Below the pieces are notes generated by a model. It was given only the letters and a program-made list of their open reading frames with translations. It did no database searches and was not told the origin of the DNA. Made by a program: the position numbers and the translations under genes. 64,000 nt of DNA from Anodontia alba (Eukaryota; Mollusca; Bivalvia; Lucinida; Lucinidae): assembly GCA_964016985.1 (NCBI GenBank), contig OZ024824.1, positions 117,262,951 to 117,326,950 of the forward strand, read 5' to 3'. Shown piece by piece: positions 1-12,564 of the stretch (its first letter is position 1; each line of letters opens with the position of its first letter).

Positions 1-489
1 AAATTGTTCTGATCTAAAATCAGCATGGCTGCTATAGCACTATCTTGAAAATCTGTTTGGAAATTCTTCTCCTTAACCAATAGGCCAACTGACTTGAAAC
101 TTCATTGGAAGTGTAGAGATGACCTGTAGATCAAAATAGCTAAAATTTTTATGATCAGAAATTCAAAATGGCTGCCATCTTGAAAATGTATTTTGAACTT
201 CTTCTCTTGAACCAAAAGGTCATTTGACTTGGAACTAGGTAGAAAGTATTGGGGTGACTTGTAGATCAAATATAGTTAAAATCGTGCTGATTGCAGCCAC
301 AGTTGCAATCTTGAAAATCTATTTTGAACCTCTTCTCCTGAACTGAAAGGCCAGTTGACTCAAAAGTTGATTGGAAGCATGGAGGTGACTTGTTTAAATT
401 ACAGCCTAGGGGTAAAAAATGGCCCCATCCCAGGGGTGACTTGTCCGGTACTCAGGTGAGCAATACAGGGCCATCATGGCCCTCTTGTT
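1..489 (-). mobile_element. Modular head/hairpin element A, left part outside the window
   Basis: On the minus strand the element starts near 489 with AACAAGAGGGCC, a GGGCCATCATGGCCC palindrome at 468-482 and the box GCTCACCTGAG. It then runs through about three degenerate copies of a ~140 bp unit containing AAGATGGCNGCCAT and leaves the window at base 1. The head matches those at 3632, 29093 and 50193, so this is one insertion of the same superfamily. No coding capacity is seen. Confidence 0.7.
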
Positions 490-602
490 TAATTTCAGTG
501 TCATTACTGGCATATATGAACTTTGATTTTGAAGGTATTTTTTCATACTGCAACATTTTAATCCCTTAAAGTGCGAAGCAGAATTGTATCAGATGACATC
601 CT
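490..602. other. Intervening sequence with a TTAA-MITE end
   Basis: Short non-array segment between two modular elements. Around 561 it contains TTAATCCCTTAAAGTGC, close to the terminal sequence of the MITEs at 15868 and 35898, so it is probably one end of a TTAA-type MITE interrupted by element B. No exon signal is visible. Confidence 0.35.
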
Positions 603-1184
603 ATTATAAGCTCACCTGGAGCTTCACTGCTGGTCAGCTTATGCCATCACCTTTTGTTCATCGTCCCTCCATCTATATGTCCGTTAGCTTTTCAGTTTCA
701 AAACTTCCTCCCAAACAATTGAACCTATTGACTGGAAACTTGATTTGGGGGCATCTGGATGACTTGTAGGTCAAAATAGCTAAAATCATTCCAGTCTGTA
801 ATCCAAGTTGGCCACCATTGCCGCCATCCATCTTGAAAATCTATTTTGAACTTTTTCTCTGAACCAAAAGACCAATTGACTTGAAACTTGATAGGAAGTA
901 TCAGGGTGACTTGTAGATCAAAAATAGCTAAAATCATTCCAATCAGAAGTCCAAGATTGCCGTCATCTCGAAAATCTATTTTAAACTTCTCCTGAACAGA
1001 AAGGCCAATTGATTTGAAACTTGGTAGGAAGTATTGGGGTGACTTGTAGATCAAAAATAGCTAGAATTGTTCCAATCAGAAATCTAAGATGGCCATAATC
1101 TTGAAAATCTGTTTTGAACTTTTTCTCCGGAACCAAAAGGCCAAATGACTCGAAACTTGGTAGAAAGTATCGGGGTGTAGATTA
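603..1184 (-). mobile_element. Modular element B, 3' end and tandem array
   Basis: Read on the minus strand, the 3' end is at about 603: a run like GACAAAAGGTGAT followed by a hairpin with arms TAAGCTGACC and GGTGAGCTTA. To its right lie about three copies of the ~140 bp unit shared with 1-400, 5215-7600 and 7745-8640. No head is found before 1185, where a different plus-strand element begins, so B was probably split or truncated there. Confidence 0.5.
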
Positions 1185-2045
1185 AACGAGAGCTCTGCTG
1201 AGTGGGGCAATATACACCAGTGGGGTGCCTTTGTTGGGAAATGAAATGATAAATGAGCAGGACTTTTTCAGTAACTTTGTCAACACCATAAATGGTATGA
1301 ATAGACAATAAAATTTACCCAACCTCCAAGTAAGACCGTGATCTTAATCTGACATCACCTATAGGTGGGTTCTGTTATCATCCTGTTGAGTTGCAAGAAA
1401 AACCTTCCAGTGGTCTAAAGATATGGGGTGGATACAAAAAATTATCTTTGACCTTGCTCTTGGTCTTACATCATTGAAAGGTAAGTTCTGCATATTGTGT
1501 TGGAACAGGAATATTTGCCACGTTTCATGAAAAAACCTACCAGTGATTCATGAGATATGGAGAAATCATTGGAATGTGGATTCTACACATTGTCTTGATA
1601 AAATGAACATTTCACACAAAAATTCATGAAAACCTACGAGGGGCTTAGGAGATATGTGGCAGACCTAAAATATTAATATTTGGATGTTGACCTCTAAATG
1701 TGACCTTCACCTTGACATCATTGAAACGCATCTTGATAAGCTCAACATTTGACCCAAGTTTCAAGAAAAAAAATACCAGTGGTTAGTAGATATAGAGTGG
1801 ACACAAAAATTACCATTTGAACTTAGACCTCTGACCTTGATCTTTACTCTGCATCATTGAAATGTGGGTTCTGCACATCATCTAAATATGCTGAACATTT
1901 GATCCATGATTCAAGAAAATTCTATCAGGGTTATAAGAGATATGGAGTGGACACAAAAATTATCATTTGAACTTTGACCTTTAAGTCTGAATTTGACCTT
2001 CACTCAACATCACTGAAATGTGGATTCTGTACAATAAAATTTACC
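1185..2045 (+). mobile_element. Modular element C with ~165 bp degenerate tandem units
   Basis: Begins AACGAGAGCTCTGCTGAG followed by GGGGCAATATACACC, a head different from the AACAAGAGGGCC type. From about 1370 to 2040 there are four or five degenerate copies of a unit containing GATATGGAGTGGACAC and TGACCTTGATCTTTAC. The string CAATAAAATTTACCCA occurs at about 1303 and again at about 2031, bracketing the array as a direct repeat. No open frame of note. Confidence 0.45.
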
Positions 2046-3631
2046 CAATACGCTGAATGTTTGATACTTGTTTCAAAACCAGAAGTTTATGGAAATTTTC
2101 AAAGCAGCATAGAACTGCTAATACTTGGTAGACTGTAACCTCGAAACAATATAGGCTGCTCCATATCATGGTCTAATTATTTACCAAGTTCCAGCTTGAT
2201 GGGATATTAACTGTTAGAGGAATCAGCTGGAAAAGAAAAAGTTTATGAAAGCCAGAAAGAAAAGTTTATGAAAATTTTCAAAGGGGCATAAATTTGCTAA
2301 TATTAGGTGGACTGTAACTCGAAACAATATGCCCTGCTCTGCATCATTGTTTATCTTTTAACCAAGTTTCAGTTTGATTGGCTGTAAACTGCAAGTGGAA
2401 ATAGCCTGAAACAACAACAAAAAAAAAAAAAAATCCAAAATTTTCAAAGGTGCAGATTTCTGCTGATATTTAGTGGACTGTAAAGTCGAAACAGTATGCC
2501 CTGCTCCACATTAAGGTCTAACTATTAATCCTTCTCTTGCCGGAAAAAAAATGAATCAGGCCTGTAAGAGGGGGTACCTCTACTTGAGAAGTCATTACCC
2601 CCTGAATTTTACCTCGATTTTCATGAAATTTTCACGTATAATTTGCCGATCCTAGGTGGCCATTTTAGCGGAGAAAGGATGGTCACGTGACTAGAAAGTC
2701 ACGTGACAGTCATGTGTAAACCGGGAACCGTTTAAGACACTTAAAAAAAAAAAAAAAAAAATTACAAGAGACCAGCGCCTACTGTGTACTATTGCGAATG
2801 AAACGAGTGACATACATAGGTTCTACTGTTATTCCTACTTCTTCCTCACAAGAAATGATTCAGGTGTTATGGGCTTTTTTTCCAGAAAAGCCTGATCAAT
2901 TTGTTGAAGTGAGTGCTGAAATTAATGGCAGCTTGAAATTTGGTATTCTCGGTCTTTTTTAGTGTGGGTAAAATCCAGCACCTGACTATCTAATGAAAAG
3001 TGGCGTGTTTGTATGAAAGTAGGTTCACTCCTGTATGAGAACACTTGCTCTGAATGGTTGCATGTGGTATATTGTAAGTATGACAGACTTTTGAGTTGGC
3101 AGACCCCTCCAGCGCGACTATTGTCGCGAACGGCAAGATAAGGGTTAAGCTAGTTTCAGCTTGATCAGATATAAACTGTAAGAGTAGTTAGCCAGAAACA
3201 AAATGTTTACAGAAATTTTCAAAGGGACTATTTACAAAGATTTAGCTTGATAATATATAAACTATAAGAGGAGTTAGCCAGATACCTAAAATTTTACAGA
3301 ACTTTTAAAAGGGGCATAACTGTGCTAATATTCGGTGGACTATAAGCTCGAAATAATATCTGCTGCTCCATATCATTGTCTAACTATAAATCAAGTTTCA
3401 GCTTGATTGGATGTAAACTGTAGTAATAAGCCGGAAACGAAAAGTTTACAGAACTTTCAAAGGAGCATAACTATGCTAATATTTGGTGGACTGTAACCTT
3501 GAAACAATATGCGCTGTTCCACATCATGATCTAACTATAAATCATGTTTCAGCTTGATTAATGGTAAACTGTAGGAGGAGATAGCTTGAAATGAAAAGTT
3601 TAAGGACAGACGGAGGGATGCCAGACCTTAT
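2046..3631 (+). repeat. ~175 bp tandem array (element D) split by a MITE
   Basis: Degenerate copies of a ~175 bp unit with GGTGGACTGTAACCTCGAAAC and AAGTTTCAGCTTGATTGG occur at 2080-2524 and resume at 3149-3600. The tail at about 3600-3630 has AAGGACAGACGGAGGGATG, typical of the 3' part of these elements, and directly abuts the head of element E. The interruption is the MITE at 2525-3148. Confidence 0.6.
2525..3148. mobile_element. piggyBac-like MITE with TTAA target duplication
   Basis: Flanked by TTAA on both sides (2525-2528 and 3145-3148). The left terminus after TTAA is TCCTTCTCTTGCCG and the right is CGGCAAGATAAGGG, an imperfect inverted repeat. Sequence on either side continues the same ~175 bp array, so the insertion is directly visible. 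Internally there are two inverted CACGTGAC boxes at about 2680-2710 and an A-run at 2742-2760. No transposase frame. TTAA with C-rich ends is typical of the piggyBac superfamily. Confidence 0.8.
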
Positions 3632-4004
3632 AACAAGAGGGCCATGATGGCCCTGTAAGGCTCACCTGAGCATCATAGCACTTTGAGAACCTGATCTAGA
3701 ACTGATCAAGGCAAACATTCTGATCAAAATACAAAATGATTATATTAACAAGTAAGACAATGTAGCATGGCTAATGGACTGTGAAATAAAGGTCAAGGTC
3801 AAATATGGATGACTGCACTCAAGAGGCCATGCTAAGATGTATGCATGTACTAAGTATCACTGGCTGTAGGAGCAATAGTTACTGAGAATTGACCTAAACA
3901 CAAACACTTCACAAGTACCAAATATCACTCTGTAGGACCAATAATTACTGAGAAACTGACCTAAACTGAAAAACTTAAGAAAGTCACTGGATAGAAAAAT
4001 ATAC

Positions 4005-5215
4005 ATCACCTTGAAATCATCAAGACAAACATTTTGAGCAAGATTCATGATGATCACTTCAAAATGTGACCTCTAGAGCATCAACAAGGTTTTCCTCTGA
4101 TTTGGCCAGGTGACCTAGTTTCTGATATCAAGTGACCCAGTTTTAAACCAGACCTATAAATCATTAAGACGAACATTTTGAGCAATATTTATGATGATTA
4201 TTTAAAAAATGTGACCTCTGGAGTGTTAACAGTTTTCTGCTGATTCGGCCTGGTGACCTAGTTTTTGAGCCCCTGTGACCCAGTTTTGAACTTGACCTAG
4301 AAATCATCAAGACAAACATTTTGAGCAAGATTAATGATGATTGCTTCAAAAATGTGACCACTAGAGTGTTAACAAAATTTTCTGCTGATTTGGCCTGGGG
4401 ACCTAGTTTTTGACCCCAAGTGACCCAGTTTTGAACCTGACCTAGAACTCATCAAGGCAAACATTTTGAGCAAGATTCATGATGACTGCTTCAAAAATGT
4501 GACCGCTAGAGTGTTAACAAGTTCTGCTGATTTGGCCTGGTGACCTAGTTTTTGATCCCAAGTGTTTCAGTTTCAAACTTGACCTAGAAATCATCCAGAC
4601 GAACATTTTGAGCAAGATTCATGATGATTGCTTTAAAAATGTGACCACTAGAGTGTTACAAGGTTTTCCGCTGATTTTGCCAGGTGACCTAGTTTTTTAC
4701 CCCAGGTGACCCAGTTTCAAACCTGACCTAGAACTCATCAAGACAAACATTTTGAGCAAGATTCATGATTGCTTAAAAAATGTGACCGCTAGAGTGTTAA
4801 CAAAGTTTTCCGAGGATTTGGCCTGGTGACCTAGTTTTTGATTCCAAATGACCCAGTTTAAAACTTGACCTAGAACTTATCAAGACAAAACATTTCAAGC
4901 AAGATTCATGATAACAGCTTCAAAAATGACCGCAAGAGTGTTAACAAGGTTTTAGCTGATTTGGCCATGTGACCTAGTTTTTGACCTCAAGTGACCCAGT
5001 TTTGAACTTGACCTAAAAATCATCAAGACAAACTTTTTGAGCAAGATTCATGATGATTGCTTGAAAATGTGGCCGCTAGAGTGATAGCAATGTTTTCTGC
5101 TGATTTGGCCTGGTGACCTAGTTTTTGACCCCAGGTGACCCAGTTTCGAACTTGACCTAGAAATCATTAAGACAAACATTCTGAGCAAGATTCATGATGA
5201 TTGCTTAAACAAATC
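4005..5215 (+). repeat. ~145 bp tandem array, about 8 copies
   Basis: Each unit carries CATCAAGACAAACATTTTGA, GATGATTGCTTCAAAAATGTG and GGTGACCTAGTTTTTGACCC. The recurring GTGACCTAG step is at about 4110, 4254, 4388, 4540, 4685, 4827, 4970 and 5113. The same unit family forms the cores of elements I (30440-30990) and J (50390-51600). Confidence 0.85.
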
Positions 5216-7600
5216 ACCCCAATGCTTCCTAGAAAAATTGGAGTCAATTGGCCTTTCAGTTCAGAAGGAGAAGCAAAAAATAGATTTTCAAGGCGGCCTT
5301 CTTGGATTTCCGATTGGAACGATTTTAGCTATTTTTGATCTATAAGTCACCCTGATGCTTCCTAACATGGTTGGAGTCAATTGGCTTTTGGGTTTAGGAG
5401 AAGAAGCAAAAAATAGATTTTCAAGATGGCTGCCATGGTGGCCATCTTGGATTTCTGATCGGCACAATTTTAGCTATTTTGGATCTACAAGTCACCCCGA
5501 TGCTTCTTAGCAACTTTGGAGTCAATTGGCCTTTTGGTTCAGGAGAAGAAACGAAAAATAGATTTTCAAGATGGCTGCCATGGCAGCCATCTTGGATTTC
5601 CAATCGGCACGATTTTAGCTATTTTTGATCTACAAGTCACCCCGATGCTTCCTAGCAACTTTGGAGTCAACTGGCCTTTCAGTTCAGGAGAAGAAGCTAA
5701 AAACAGATTTTCAAGATGGCTGCCATGGTGGCCATCTTGGATTTCAGATTGGCACGGATTTAGCTATTTTTGATCTACAAGTCACCCTGATGCTTCCTAG
5801 CAACTTTGGAGTCAATTGGCCTTTTGGTTCAGGAGAAGAAGCGAAAAATAGATTTTCAAGATGGCGGCCATGGCAGCCATCTTGGATTTCCGATCAGCAC
5901 CATTTTAGCTATTATTAGCTCGCCGGGACTATGTCCCTGGAGAGCTTATGTTGTCACCTAGGCGTTGGCGTCGGCATCTGTCGGCGTCCGCGTTAGCACA
6001 ATGTTTAAGTTTTCAAATGTGTGCATAGTTTTTTAACTGTTTAAGTTACTGCTTTCATATTTGGCCTACACCTACTTTAGGGTAAGACCTTTCAATAGCA
6101 TACATTCCCATCCCCAAAATAGACTCTTTATGTAGGTCAAGGTCAGTTCTTACTTTGTCTTTTACACCCGTGTTTAAATTTTGCGTTTAAGTTTTGAAAA
6201 GTGTACATAACTGCTGAAGTATTCAAGATAGAGCACTAATATTTGGCCCACACCAGGCTTAGGGTTAGACCTTTCAATAACACACACCTCTTCCTCAGTT
6301 TGGCCTTCTGCCTTGGTCAAGGTCAGGTCATACTTTTGTCATTTGAACCCATGTTTGCGTTCTGCGTTTAAGTTTTGAAAAGTGTTTTTAACTGCTGAAG
6401 TATTCAAGATACCGCTTTAATATTTGGCCCACACCAACATTAGGGTAAGACCTTTCAATAGCACAGACTTTTCCTCAGTTTCACCTTCTGCCTAGGTCAA
6501 GCTCAGGTCATACTTTGTCATTTAAACCCATGTTTGAGTTTTGTGTTTAAGTTTTGAAAAGTGTTCGTAACTGCTAAAGTATTCAAGATGCTGCTTAAAT
6601 GTTTGGCCTCGTAACTGCTAAAGTATTCAAGATGCTGCTTAAATGTTTGGCCTACACCTACCTTAGGGTAAGACCTTTCAATAGTACACACCCCTTTCTC
6701 AGTTTGACCTTCTGCCTAGGTCAAGCTCAGGTGATACTTTGTCATTTATACCTGAGTTTATGTTTTGAAATGTGTACATGGCTGCTGAAGTATGTAAGAT
6801 ATAGCTTTCATGTTTCATCCACACCAGCCTAAGGGAAGATGTTTCAATGGCATATACCCCATCCCTCAGTTTGACATTCTTCCGACATCAAAGTCGGGTC
6901 ATACTCTGTCATTTAATCTTTAATATTTAAAGATTGTTTTTTATCCGATCAGCCCTTTTCTGGCAAGCTGCGTTGTCTTCTGACAACTCTTGTTGATCTA
7001 CAAGTCGCCCTGATGCTTCCTAGCAACTTTGGAGTCAATTGGCATTTCGGTTCAGGAGAAGAAGCGAAAAATAGATTTTCAAGATGGCGGCCATGGCAGC
7101 CATCGTGGATTTCCGATCGGCACGATTTTAGCTATTTTTGATCTACAAGTCACCCTGATGCTTCCTAGCAACTTTGGAGTCAATTGGCCTTTCGGCTCAG
7201 GAGAAGAAGCGAAATATAGATTTTCAAGATGGTGGCCATCTTGGATATTTTAGCTATTTTTGATCTACAAGTCACCCTGATACTTCCTAGCAACTTTGGA
7301 GTCAACTGGCCTTTCGGTTCAGGAGAAGAAGCGAAAAATAGATTTTCAAGATAGCGGCCATCTTGGATTTCGGATCGGCAGGATTTTAGCTATTTTTGAT
7401 CTACAAGTCACCCTGATGCTTCCTAGCAAGTTTGGAGTCAAATGGCCTTTAGTTCAGGAGAAGAAGCGAAAAATAGATTTTCAAGATGGCGGCCATGGTG
7501 GCCATCTTGGATTTCCGATTGGCAGGAATTTAGCTATTTTTTATCTACAAGTCACCCTGATGCTTCCTACCAAGTATCGAGTCAATTGGCCCAGGGGTGT
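5215..7600 (+). repeat. ~144 bp tandem array with paired ATGGCNGCCAT sites
   Basis: About nine copies, five before and four after the nested element at 5914-6994. The unit reads through CACCCTGATGCTTCCTAGCA, TTGGAGTCAATTGGCC, AGGAGAAGAAGCGAAAAATA and AAGATGGCGGCCATGG. The unit is a multiple of 3, which keeps frames open across copies; those frames are a by-product of the period and not genes. The same family appears inverted in elements A, B and F. Confidence 0.85.
5914..6994 (-). mobile_element. Nested modular element N with ~182 bp units
   Basis: Inserted into a TTTTTGATCTAC step of the surrounding array, which resumes at 6993. On the minus strand the head is AACAAGAGTTGTC with palindrome GTTGTCAGAAGACAAC (6967-6994), and the 3' end is a hairpin with arms AGCTCTCCAGGGAC and GTCCCGGCGAGCT around ATA (5917-5950). 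The interior has about five copies of a unit recurring as AGACCTTTCAATA at about 6088, 6268, 6449, 6671 and 6840. No coding frame of interest. Confidence 0.7.
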
Positions 7601-7744
7601 AGGAGGAGTAGGCTTTTAAAGCAATTGTTGATGCCGCACGACGGACGACACACGACCGACGACGGACATTGACTGACCACAATAGCTCACCATGAGCACT
7701 TTGTGCTCAGGTGAGCTATCAATACAGGCGGTTTTTCAAACAGG

Positions 7745-9257
7745 CATATAAAAATAGCTAAAATCATTCCAATTGGAAATCCAAGATGACCGCCATGGAT
7801 GCCATCTTGAAAATCTATTTTGAATTTCTTCTGAACTGAAAGGACAATTGACTCGAAACTTGGTAGGGACTATCAGGGTGACTTTTAGAGCAAAAAAAAA
7901 GATAAAACTATTCCACTTGGAAATTCAAGATGGCCAACATCTTGAAAATCTATTTTGAACTTCTCCTAAACAAAAAAGCCAGTTAATTCGAAACTTCGTA
8001 TGCAGTATCTGGTTGACTTGTAGATCAAAAGTAGTTAAACTAATTCTGATCGAAATCCAAGATGGCTGCCATGGCTGCCATTTTGAAAATCTATTTTGAA
8101 CTTCTGAGCTGAAAGGCCAGTTTACTCGAAATGATAGGAAGTATTGGGGTGACTTGTAGATTCAAAATAGCTAAATCATTGTGATCAGATATCCAAGGTG
8201 GCCACCATCTTGAAAATCTATTTCGAACTTCTGAATGGAAAGGTCATTAATTGACTCACAACTTAGTAGGAAGTATCTGGGGGACTTGTAGATCAAAACC
8301 AGCTAAAATCATTCTTATCCAAAATCCAAGATGGCCACCACAGTCACCATCTTTAAAATCAATTTTGAACTTCTTCTCCTGTTCCAAAAGGCGAACTGAC
8401 ATGGAACTTGGTAGCAAGTATCAGGGTGATTTGCAGATCAAAAGGTAGCTAAAATCCTTCTCATCCAAAATATCTGTTTTGAACTATCCTGAACTTATAC
8501 ATCAAAATTGCTAAAAATGTTCCAATCAAGAGCCCAAGATGGCAGCCACATATCCTCTATTTTGAAAATCCATTTTGAATTTCTCCTCCTGAGCCCAAAG
8601 GTGGATTAAATATAATGCCATTGAAAGTATCAGGGCAACTACTACATCAAAAATACAGGGATGGGAAACTGCGATCAGGTTTACTCCTGATTTCAGGATT
8701 GTGAGCTTTGATTTTAAGCTTGAAATTTCACTTTTACAGTTGTTCACAAGACCATCCTTTAGTGTCAAAAGTACTTATTTGGGTTAATATCTGCCTGAAA
8801 TAACTTTAAAAACTAATTATTAAACTAATTATTAGTTGCATAGCACCAGATAAGAGGGAGTAGCTACATAGTAATTTGAGAAATAAGAAAAATACTAATA
8901 GTTTTTGGACTGAATTTTTAGATTTCAGGATTGATTATTATCTACTATTCTCACCCTTGAAAATAGTGAAAATCATTTCAAGCATAAATCCATGATGACT
9001 GCCATGTCTGCCATTTGGAACATCGTCTTTGAACTTCTTTTCCAGAACTGAAAGGTGGATTGACCTGAAACTATGTAGGAATTATGGAAGAAGAAATTGG
9101 TTCTTGATGCAGATGTTAATTTATACAAATTCTACTAATATGACCCACTATGACCACCATGCAATAAAAAGAAATGTTGACCGTTTGTGGAAGTAAATCT
9201 TTTATTTGGGCAAGCTGTTCCAGGTGAGCTATCTTTTGTCCTATGGGCCTCTAGTTA
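7745..9257 (-). mobile_element. Modular element F
   Basis: Minus-strand head AACTAGAGGCCCATAGG at 9242-9257, followed by AGCTCACCTGGAAC. The core is about six copies of the ~140 bp ATGGCNGCCAT unit at 7745-8640, with a further copy at about 8945-9090. The stretch 8655-8940 is not array-like and may be a later insertion or an old unique block. The 3' end lies against the end of element E near 7720 and its hairpin is not clearly present, so F may be 3' truncated. Confidence 0.55.
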
Positions 9258-9290
9258 TTATTATTATTATTATTATTGTTGTTGTTTCTT
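9258..9290. repeat. (ATT)n / (GTT)n simple repeat
   Basis: Uninterrupted ATT triplets followed by GTT triplets next to the head of element F. Confidence 0.9.
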
Positions 9291-9403
9291 CAGAGAAAAT
9301 AAAGCTTGGCATTTCATATTAAGGAAAGGTCAGACTCTATTTTCTTAGAAAATAAAAATATTTCAAAATATTATCAGCTGCAGCTGTGAACTTGCACTTT
9401 AGT

Positions 9404-9630
9404 TTAACCCATTGTAAACTGAATGAACTTCCTACACTACATATTAGAAGATTCTAATTTCGATTTTAGGTATGTCAAGCTATATCATTTAGATATTCTT
9501 GAAGAAAAATGGTTGAACTGTTTGCAAACAGTGGAGACCCTGATCAGACACTGTGTTCTGCAGTGTCTGATCTGGGTCTGCACTGTTTGCCAATTACCCT
9601 TTTAGGGGTTTCCAGACTACAATGGGTTAA
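9404..9630. mobile_element. TTAA MITE, CCCATTGTA ends, with conserved hairpin
   Basis: TTAA at 9404-9407 and 9627-9630, inner ends CCCATTGTA and TACAATGGG. The centre holds a long hairpin (9524-9590) beginning GCAAACAGTGGAGACC and ending GTCTGCACTGTTTGC. The same hairpin occurs in MITEs with different ends elsewhere in the window. No coding. Confidence 0.75.
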
Positions 9631-9860
9631 AACATTTTATTTCAACACTTTTTTTGATATATACATATAATAGGTAACAGATTCAATAGGATAAGAATGG
9701 AAGCAGTCTGCTTGTTTGGTTCCTCTCCTTATTGACACTTTAAGGGTTAAAGTTAAAAAATATCCTCATTTTTTGTCTTCCATAATCAGACAATCATTGA
9801 TCATTAACTGAGGTGTGTTGAGGAGCAATTTACTTTAGGGGATTGTATTTTCCACCTGTT

Positions 9861-10150
9861 GCAAGGATAGCAGGCCTTGCCCAACTGTAAGCCAATATCA
9901 GTGTATCTTACGTCACCGGGGCATCCAACTGATATTGGCTTACCGTTGGGCAAGGCCTGCTATCCTTGCATTGGGTATATAAGGGTAGAGGGGGAATGTT
10001 TTTATTTCTTCTGTTTCTTCACTTTCATGCATTTTCCTTTCTCTCCTGTCCCTCTCTTTCATCTCCTCTACTATCTCTTTTATCTCTCTTCTTCCTTTCT
10101 CTGGGACGACATAAAATGACCCACAAGGGTTGACATGTAAACCCAAACTC
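9861..10150 (-). repeat. Interspersed repeat R, copy with fold-back end
   Basis: Minus-strand copy of a family also present at 21787-22040 and 48322-48592 on the plus strand. It starts GTTGACGTG/GTGTTGGGGTTTAACGACAC-like, has a purine-rich core with repeated AGAGA and GAAGAAACAGAAGAAA, and ends GCAAGGATAGCAGGCCTTGC. In this copy the end is duplicated in inverted form, so 9861-9969 folds into a stem of about 45 bp. The class is uncertain; it could be a SINE-like element. Confidence 0.6.
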
Positions 10151-10159
10151 AAACAAAAC

Positions 10160-10660
10160 TTTTTTTAATGCTAGAGTCAACCTTTCTGACTTCTTGTTTA
10201 CTTCTGCACACCAGTCCCTTTCTGAAAGGTGATCTTTTTCAGAAGGAAACAGCTTTTGCACAAAAATAACTAATTGTTTCCTTTTCCAGTACACTTTTTT
10301 TCAGAAGGATGGCAAATAATTTTCCTTAGAAAGACCTGCCTCCCTTTAGTGTTTCTTTCCAGTTAAATTTGGAGAACAAAAATAAAAATCATATCTCTAT
10401 CTTTTACCTCTCTCAGCACATTCAGCAAACAACAAATTGATATTTCTCTTATTTTCTCCAGAAAACAGGATTTGACATTTCATGCAAATTGTCTCTGTTC
10501 TGCACAAAGTAAGAATCGGTACAGTTCCAAGCAAAGTAGGAATTCTTACTTTGCTCAAGACGATTCTGGAATTGCTCCTGCACAAAGTAGGAATCAGGGT
10601 AAAGTGAGAATATCTGTCATTGTACATGTATTTGTAATTAGTTTTTCTTATGTCAGGGTA
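10160..10660. other. No gene seen; fragments of older repeats
   Basis: The segment contains AGAAAACAGGATTTGACATTTCATGC (in two parts, resembling the MITE arm at 36860) and a palindrome GCAAAGTA..TACTTTGC at about 10533-10557. Open frames here are short and compositionally biased. Nothing else can be supported. Confidence 0.4.
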
Positions 10661-10662
10661 TA

Positions 10663-12130
10663 ATAAACAATGATACATATGGTTGGGGGTGGGGTTCTGA
10701 ACAGCCTCTGAGATATTAAGCCTTGTACGAACTGAAGAGGGTGGGCATACACATAGGGGACCCATGGTCTGTGTCACAGAATGCATCTTATCAGAAGGAA
10801 CAACAATTTTCGCTAAGGTGACGATATATGGTTTAGGGGTGGGGTTCTGGACGGCTCCTGAGATATTACATTTAATATGAACTGGAGGGAGGGCGGTATA
10901 TGATTCTGAACAGTTTCTGAGATATTAAGCCTTATATGAACTGTAGGGGATGGGGCATATCCCCAGAGGACCCCTGGTCTGAGTGAGTGTCACTGAATGT
11001 GTCTTATCATAAGGAACAACAATATATAATGGTTTAAGGTGGGGTTCTGAACAGTTTCTGAGATATTAAGCCTTATATGAAGTGGAGCGATTGGGGCATA
11101 ACCCTAAGGGACCCCTGGTCAGGGTCACTGAATAATTCTTATCATAAGGAACAACAATATATATGGTTTAGGGGTGGGGTTCTGAACAATTTCTGATATC
11201 TTAACCCTTATATGACCCAGGTCAGTGTCATTGGATGCATCTTATCATAAGAAACAACATATATGGTATAGGGGTGAGGTTCTGAGATATTAGGCTTTGT
11301 ATGAAGTGAAGGGGTGGGGCATGCCCCTGAGGGACCCCTGGTCAGTGTCAATGAATGTGTCATCATAAGGAACAACAACATATATGGTTTGGTGATGGGG
11401 TTCTGAATGATTTCTGAGATATCAAGCCTTATATGAACTGAAGTGGGTGGAGCATACCCTAGGGGATGCCTTGTTTGTGTCATTGGATGTGTCTTATCAT
11501 AAGGAACAAGAATATATATTGTTTAGGGGTGGGGATCTGAATACATGTAGTTTCTGAGATATTAGGCCTTTTATAAAGCGAAGAGGTAGGGCATGCCCCT
11601 GGGGGATCCCGGGTCAGTGTCAATGGATACCTCTTATCAAACGGAACTATATGGTTTAGGGATGAGGATCTGAATGGTTTCCAAGATATTAGACTTTTTA
11701 TGAAGTGAAGGGGGTGGGGCATTCCCACTTGGGACCCCCAATCAGTGTCACTGAATCCATCTTATCATAAGGAACAACAAATTAATATACAGTGTATTTG
11801 TTTAAGGGGTGAGGTTCTGGACAGTTTCTGAGATATTAAGCCTAATTTGAACTGGAGGGGGTGGGACATACCCCAGGGGACACTTGTCAATGACATTTGA
11901 TCATATGAAACAAGAATATGTATGGTTTAGGGGTGGAAATCTAAACAGTTTCTGAGAAATAAGGCCTTTTATGAATGAAGGAGCCAAGGCATACCCCTGG
12001 AGGCCCCCAGTCAGTGTCATTGGATGTGTCTTAATTATCATTAAGAACAACAATATATATGGTTTAGAGGTCGGGATCTGAATGGTTTCTGAGATATTAG
12101 GCCTTTTATAAAGTGAAGGTTGTTGGGCAT
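10663..12130 (-). repeat. ~100-145 bp tandem array, about 10 copies
   Basis: Units contain TATATGGTTTAGGGGTGGGG, TTTCTGAGATATTA and CTTATCATAAGGAACAACA. The last motif recurs at about 10788, 10999, 11138, 11235, 11358, 11492, 11630 (variant), 11761 and 12031. Unit length varies through internal deletions. Minus-strand frames with SLYKRPNISET-type peptides are repeat translations, not genes. Confidence 0.8.
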
Positions 12131-12480
12131 GCCCCTGGGGGACCCTTTGAAACTTTCTTGCGACACTCCATATCCATATCAATCATATCCCCAAATTTCA
12201 GAACAATCCATCCCGTGGTTACTGAGAACTTGTCCAGACAAAATTTGGGCTGATTTCGGCATGCCCCCACCCCCCATGAGATCCTTGGAGTCCTCCATTT
12301 TGAATTTGAAAGCCTCTTGCACAACTTCATATCCATATCTGTCATTATCCCCAAATTTTAGAACAATCTGTATAGTGGTTACTGAGAACTTGTCTGAACA
12401 AAATTAAGCTAGAAAGAAAAAGGAAGCAGAAGAAGAACAATCTGTCCAGTGGTTACTGGTAACTCATCTGGACAACTTTG
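12130..12480. repeat. ~170 bp repeat, about 2.5 copies
   Basis: Copies share CATATCCATAT, ATCCCCAAATTT and AGAACAATC..GTGGTTACTGAGAACTTGTC, followed by a purine-rich AAGAAAAAGGAAG tract. It adjoins the preceding array and may be its terminal part. Confidence 0.6.
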
Positions 12481-12564
12481 AGCAGAAAAAAAGAAAAAGT
12501 AGAGGAAGGAAAAGAAGAAGAAAGAAAAAAGAATTATAATAATAATGATAAAAAGAAACAGAGC

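Larger units (their letters stand above)
3632..7718 (+). mobile_element. Modular element E, complete, 4.1 kb
   Basis: Head AACAAGAGGGCC at 3632, GGGCCATGATGGCCC palindrome, then GGCTCACCTGAG. A 5' unique block (to about 3870) is also found at 29093-29340 and in part at 30280-30380. Two different tandem arrays follow (about 4005-5215 and 5215-7600). The tail at 7610-7718 has ACGACGGACGACA-like runs and a hairpin with arms TAGCTCACC(A)TGAGCAC and GTGCTCAGGTGAGCTA around TTT. A second element (5914-6994) is nested in the second array. No protein coding is seen; the layout fits non-autonomous Helentron/pearl-type elements, but that class is inferred. Confidence 0.75.
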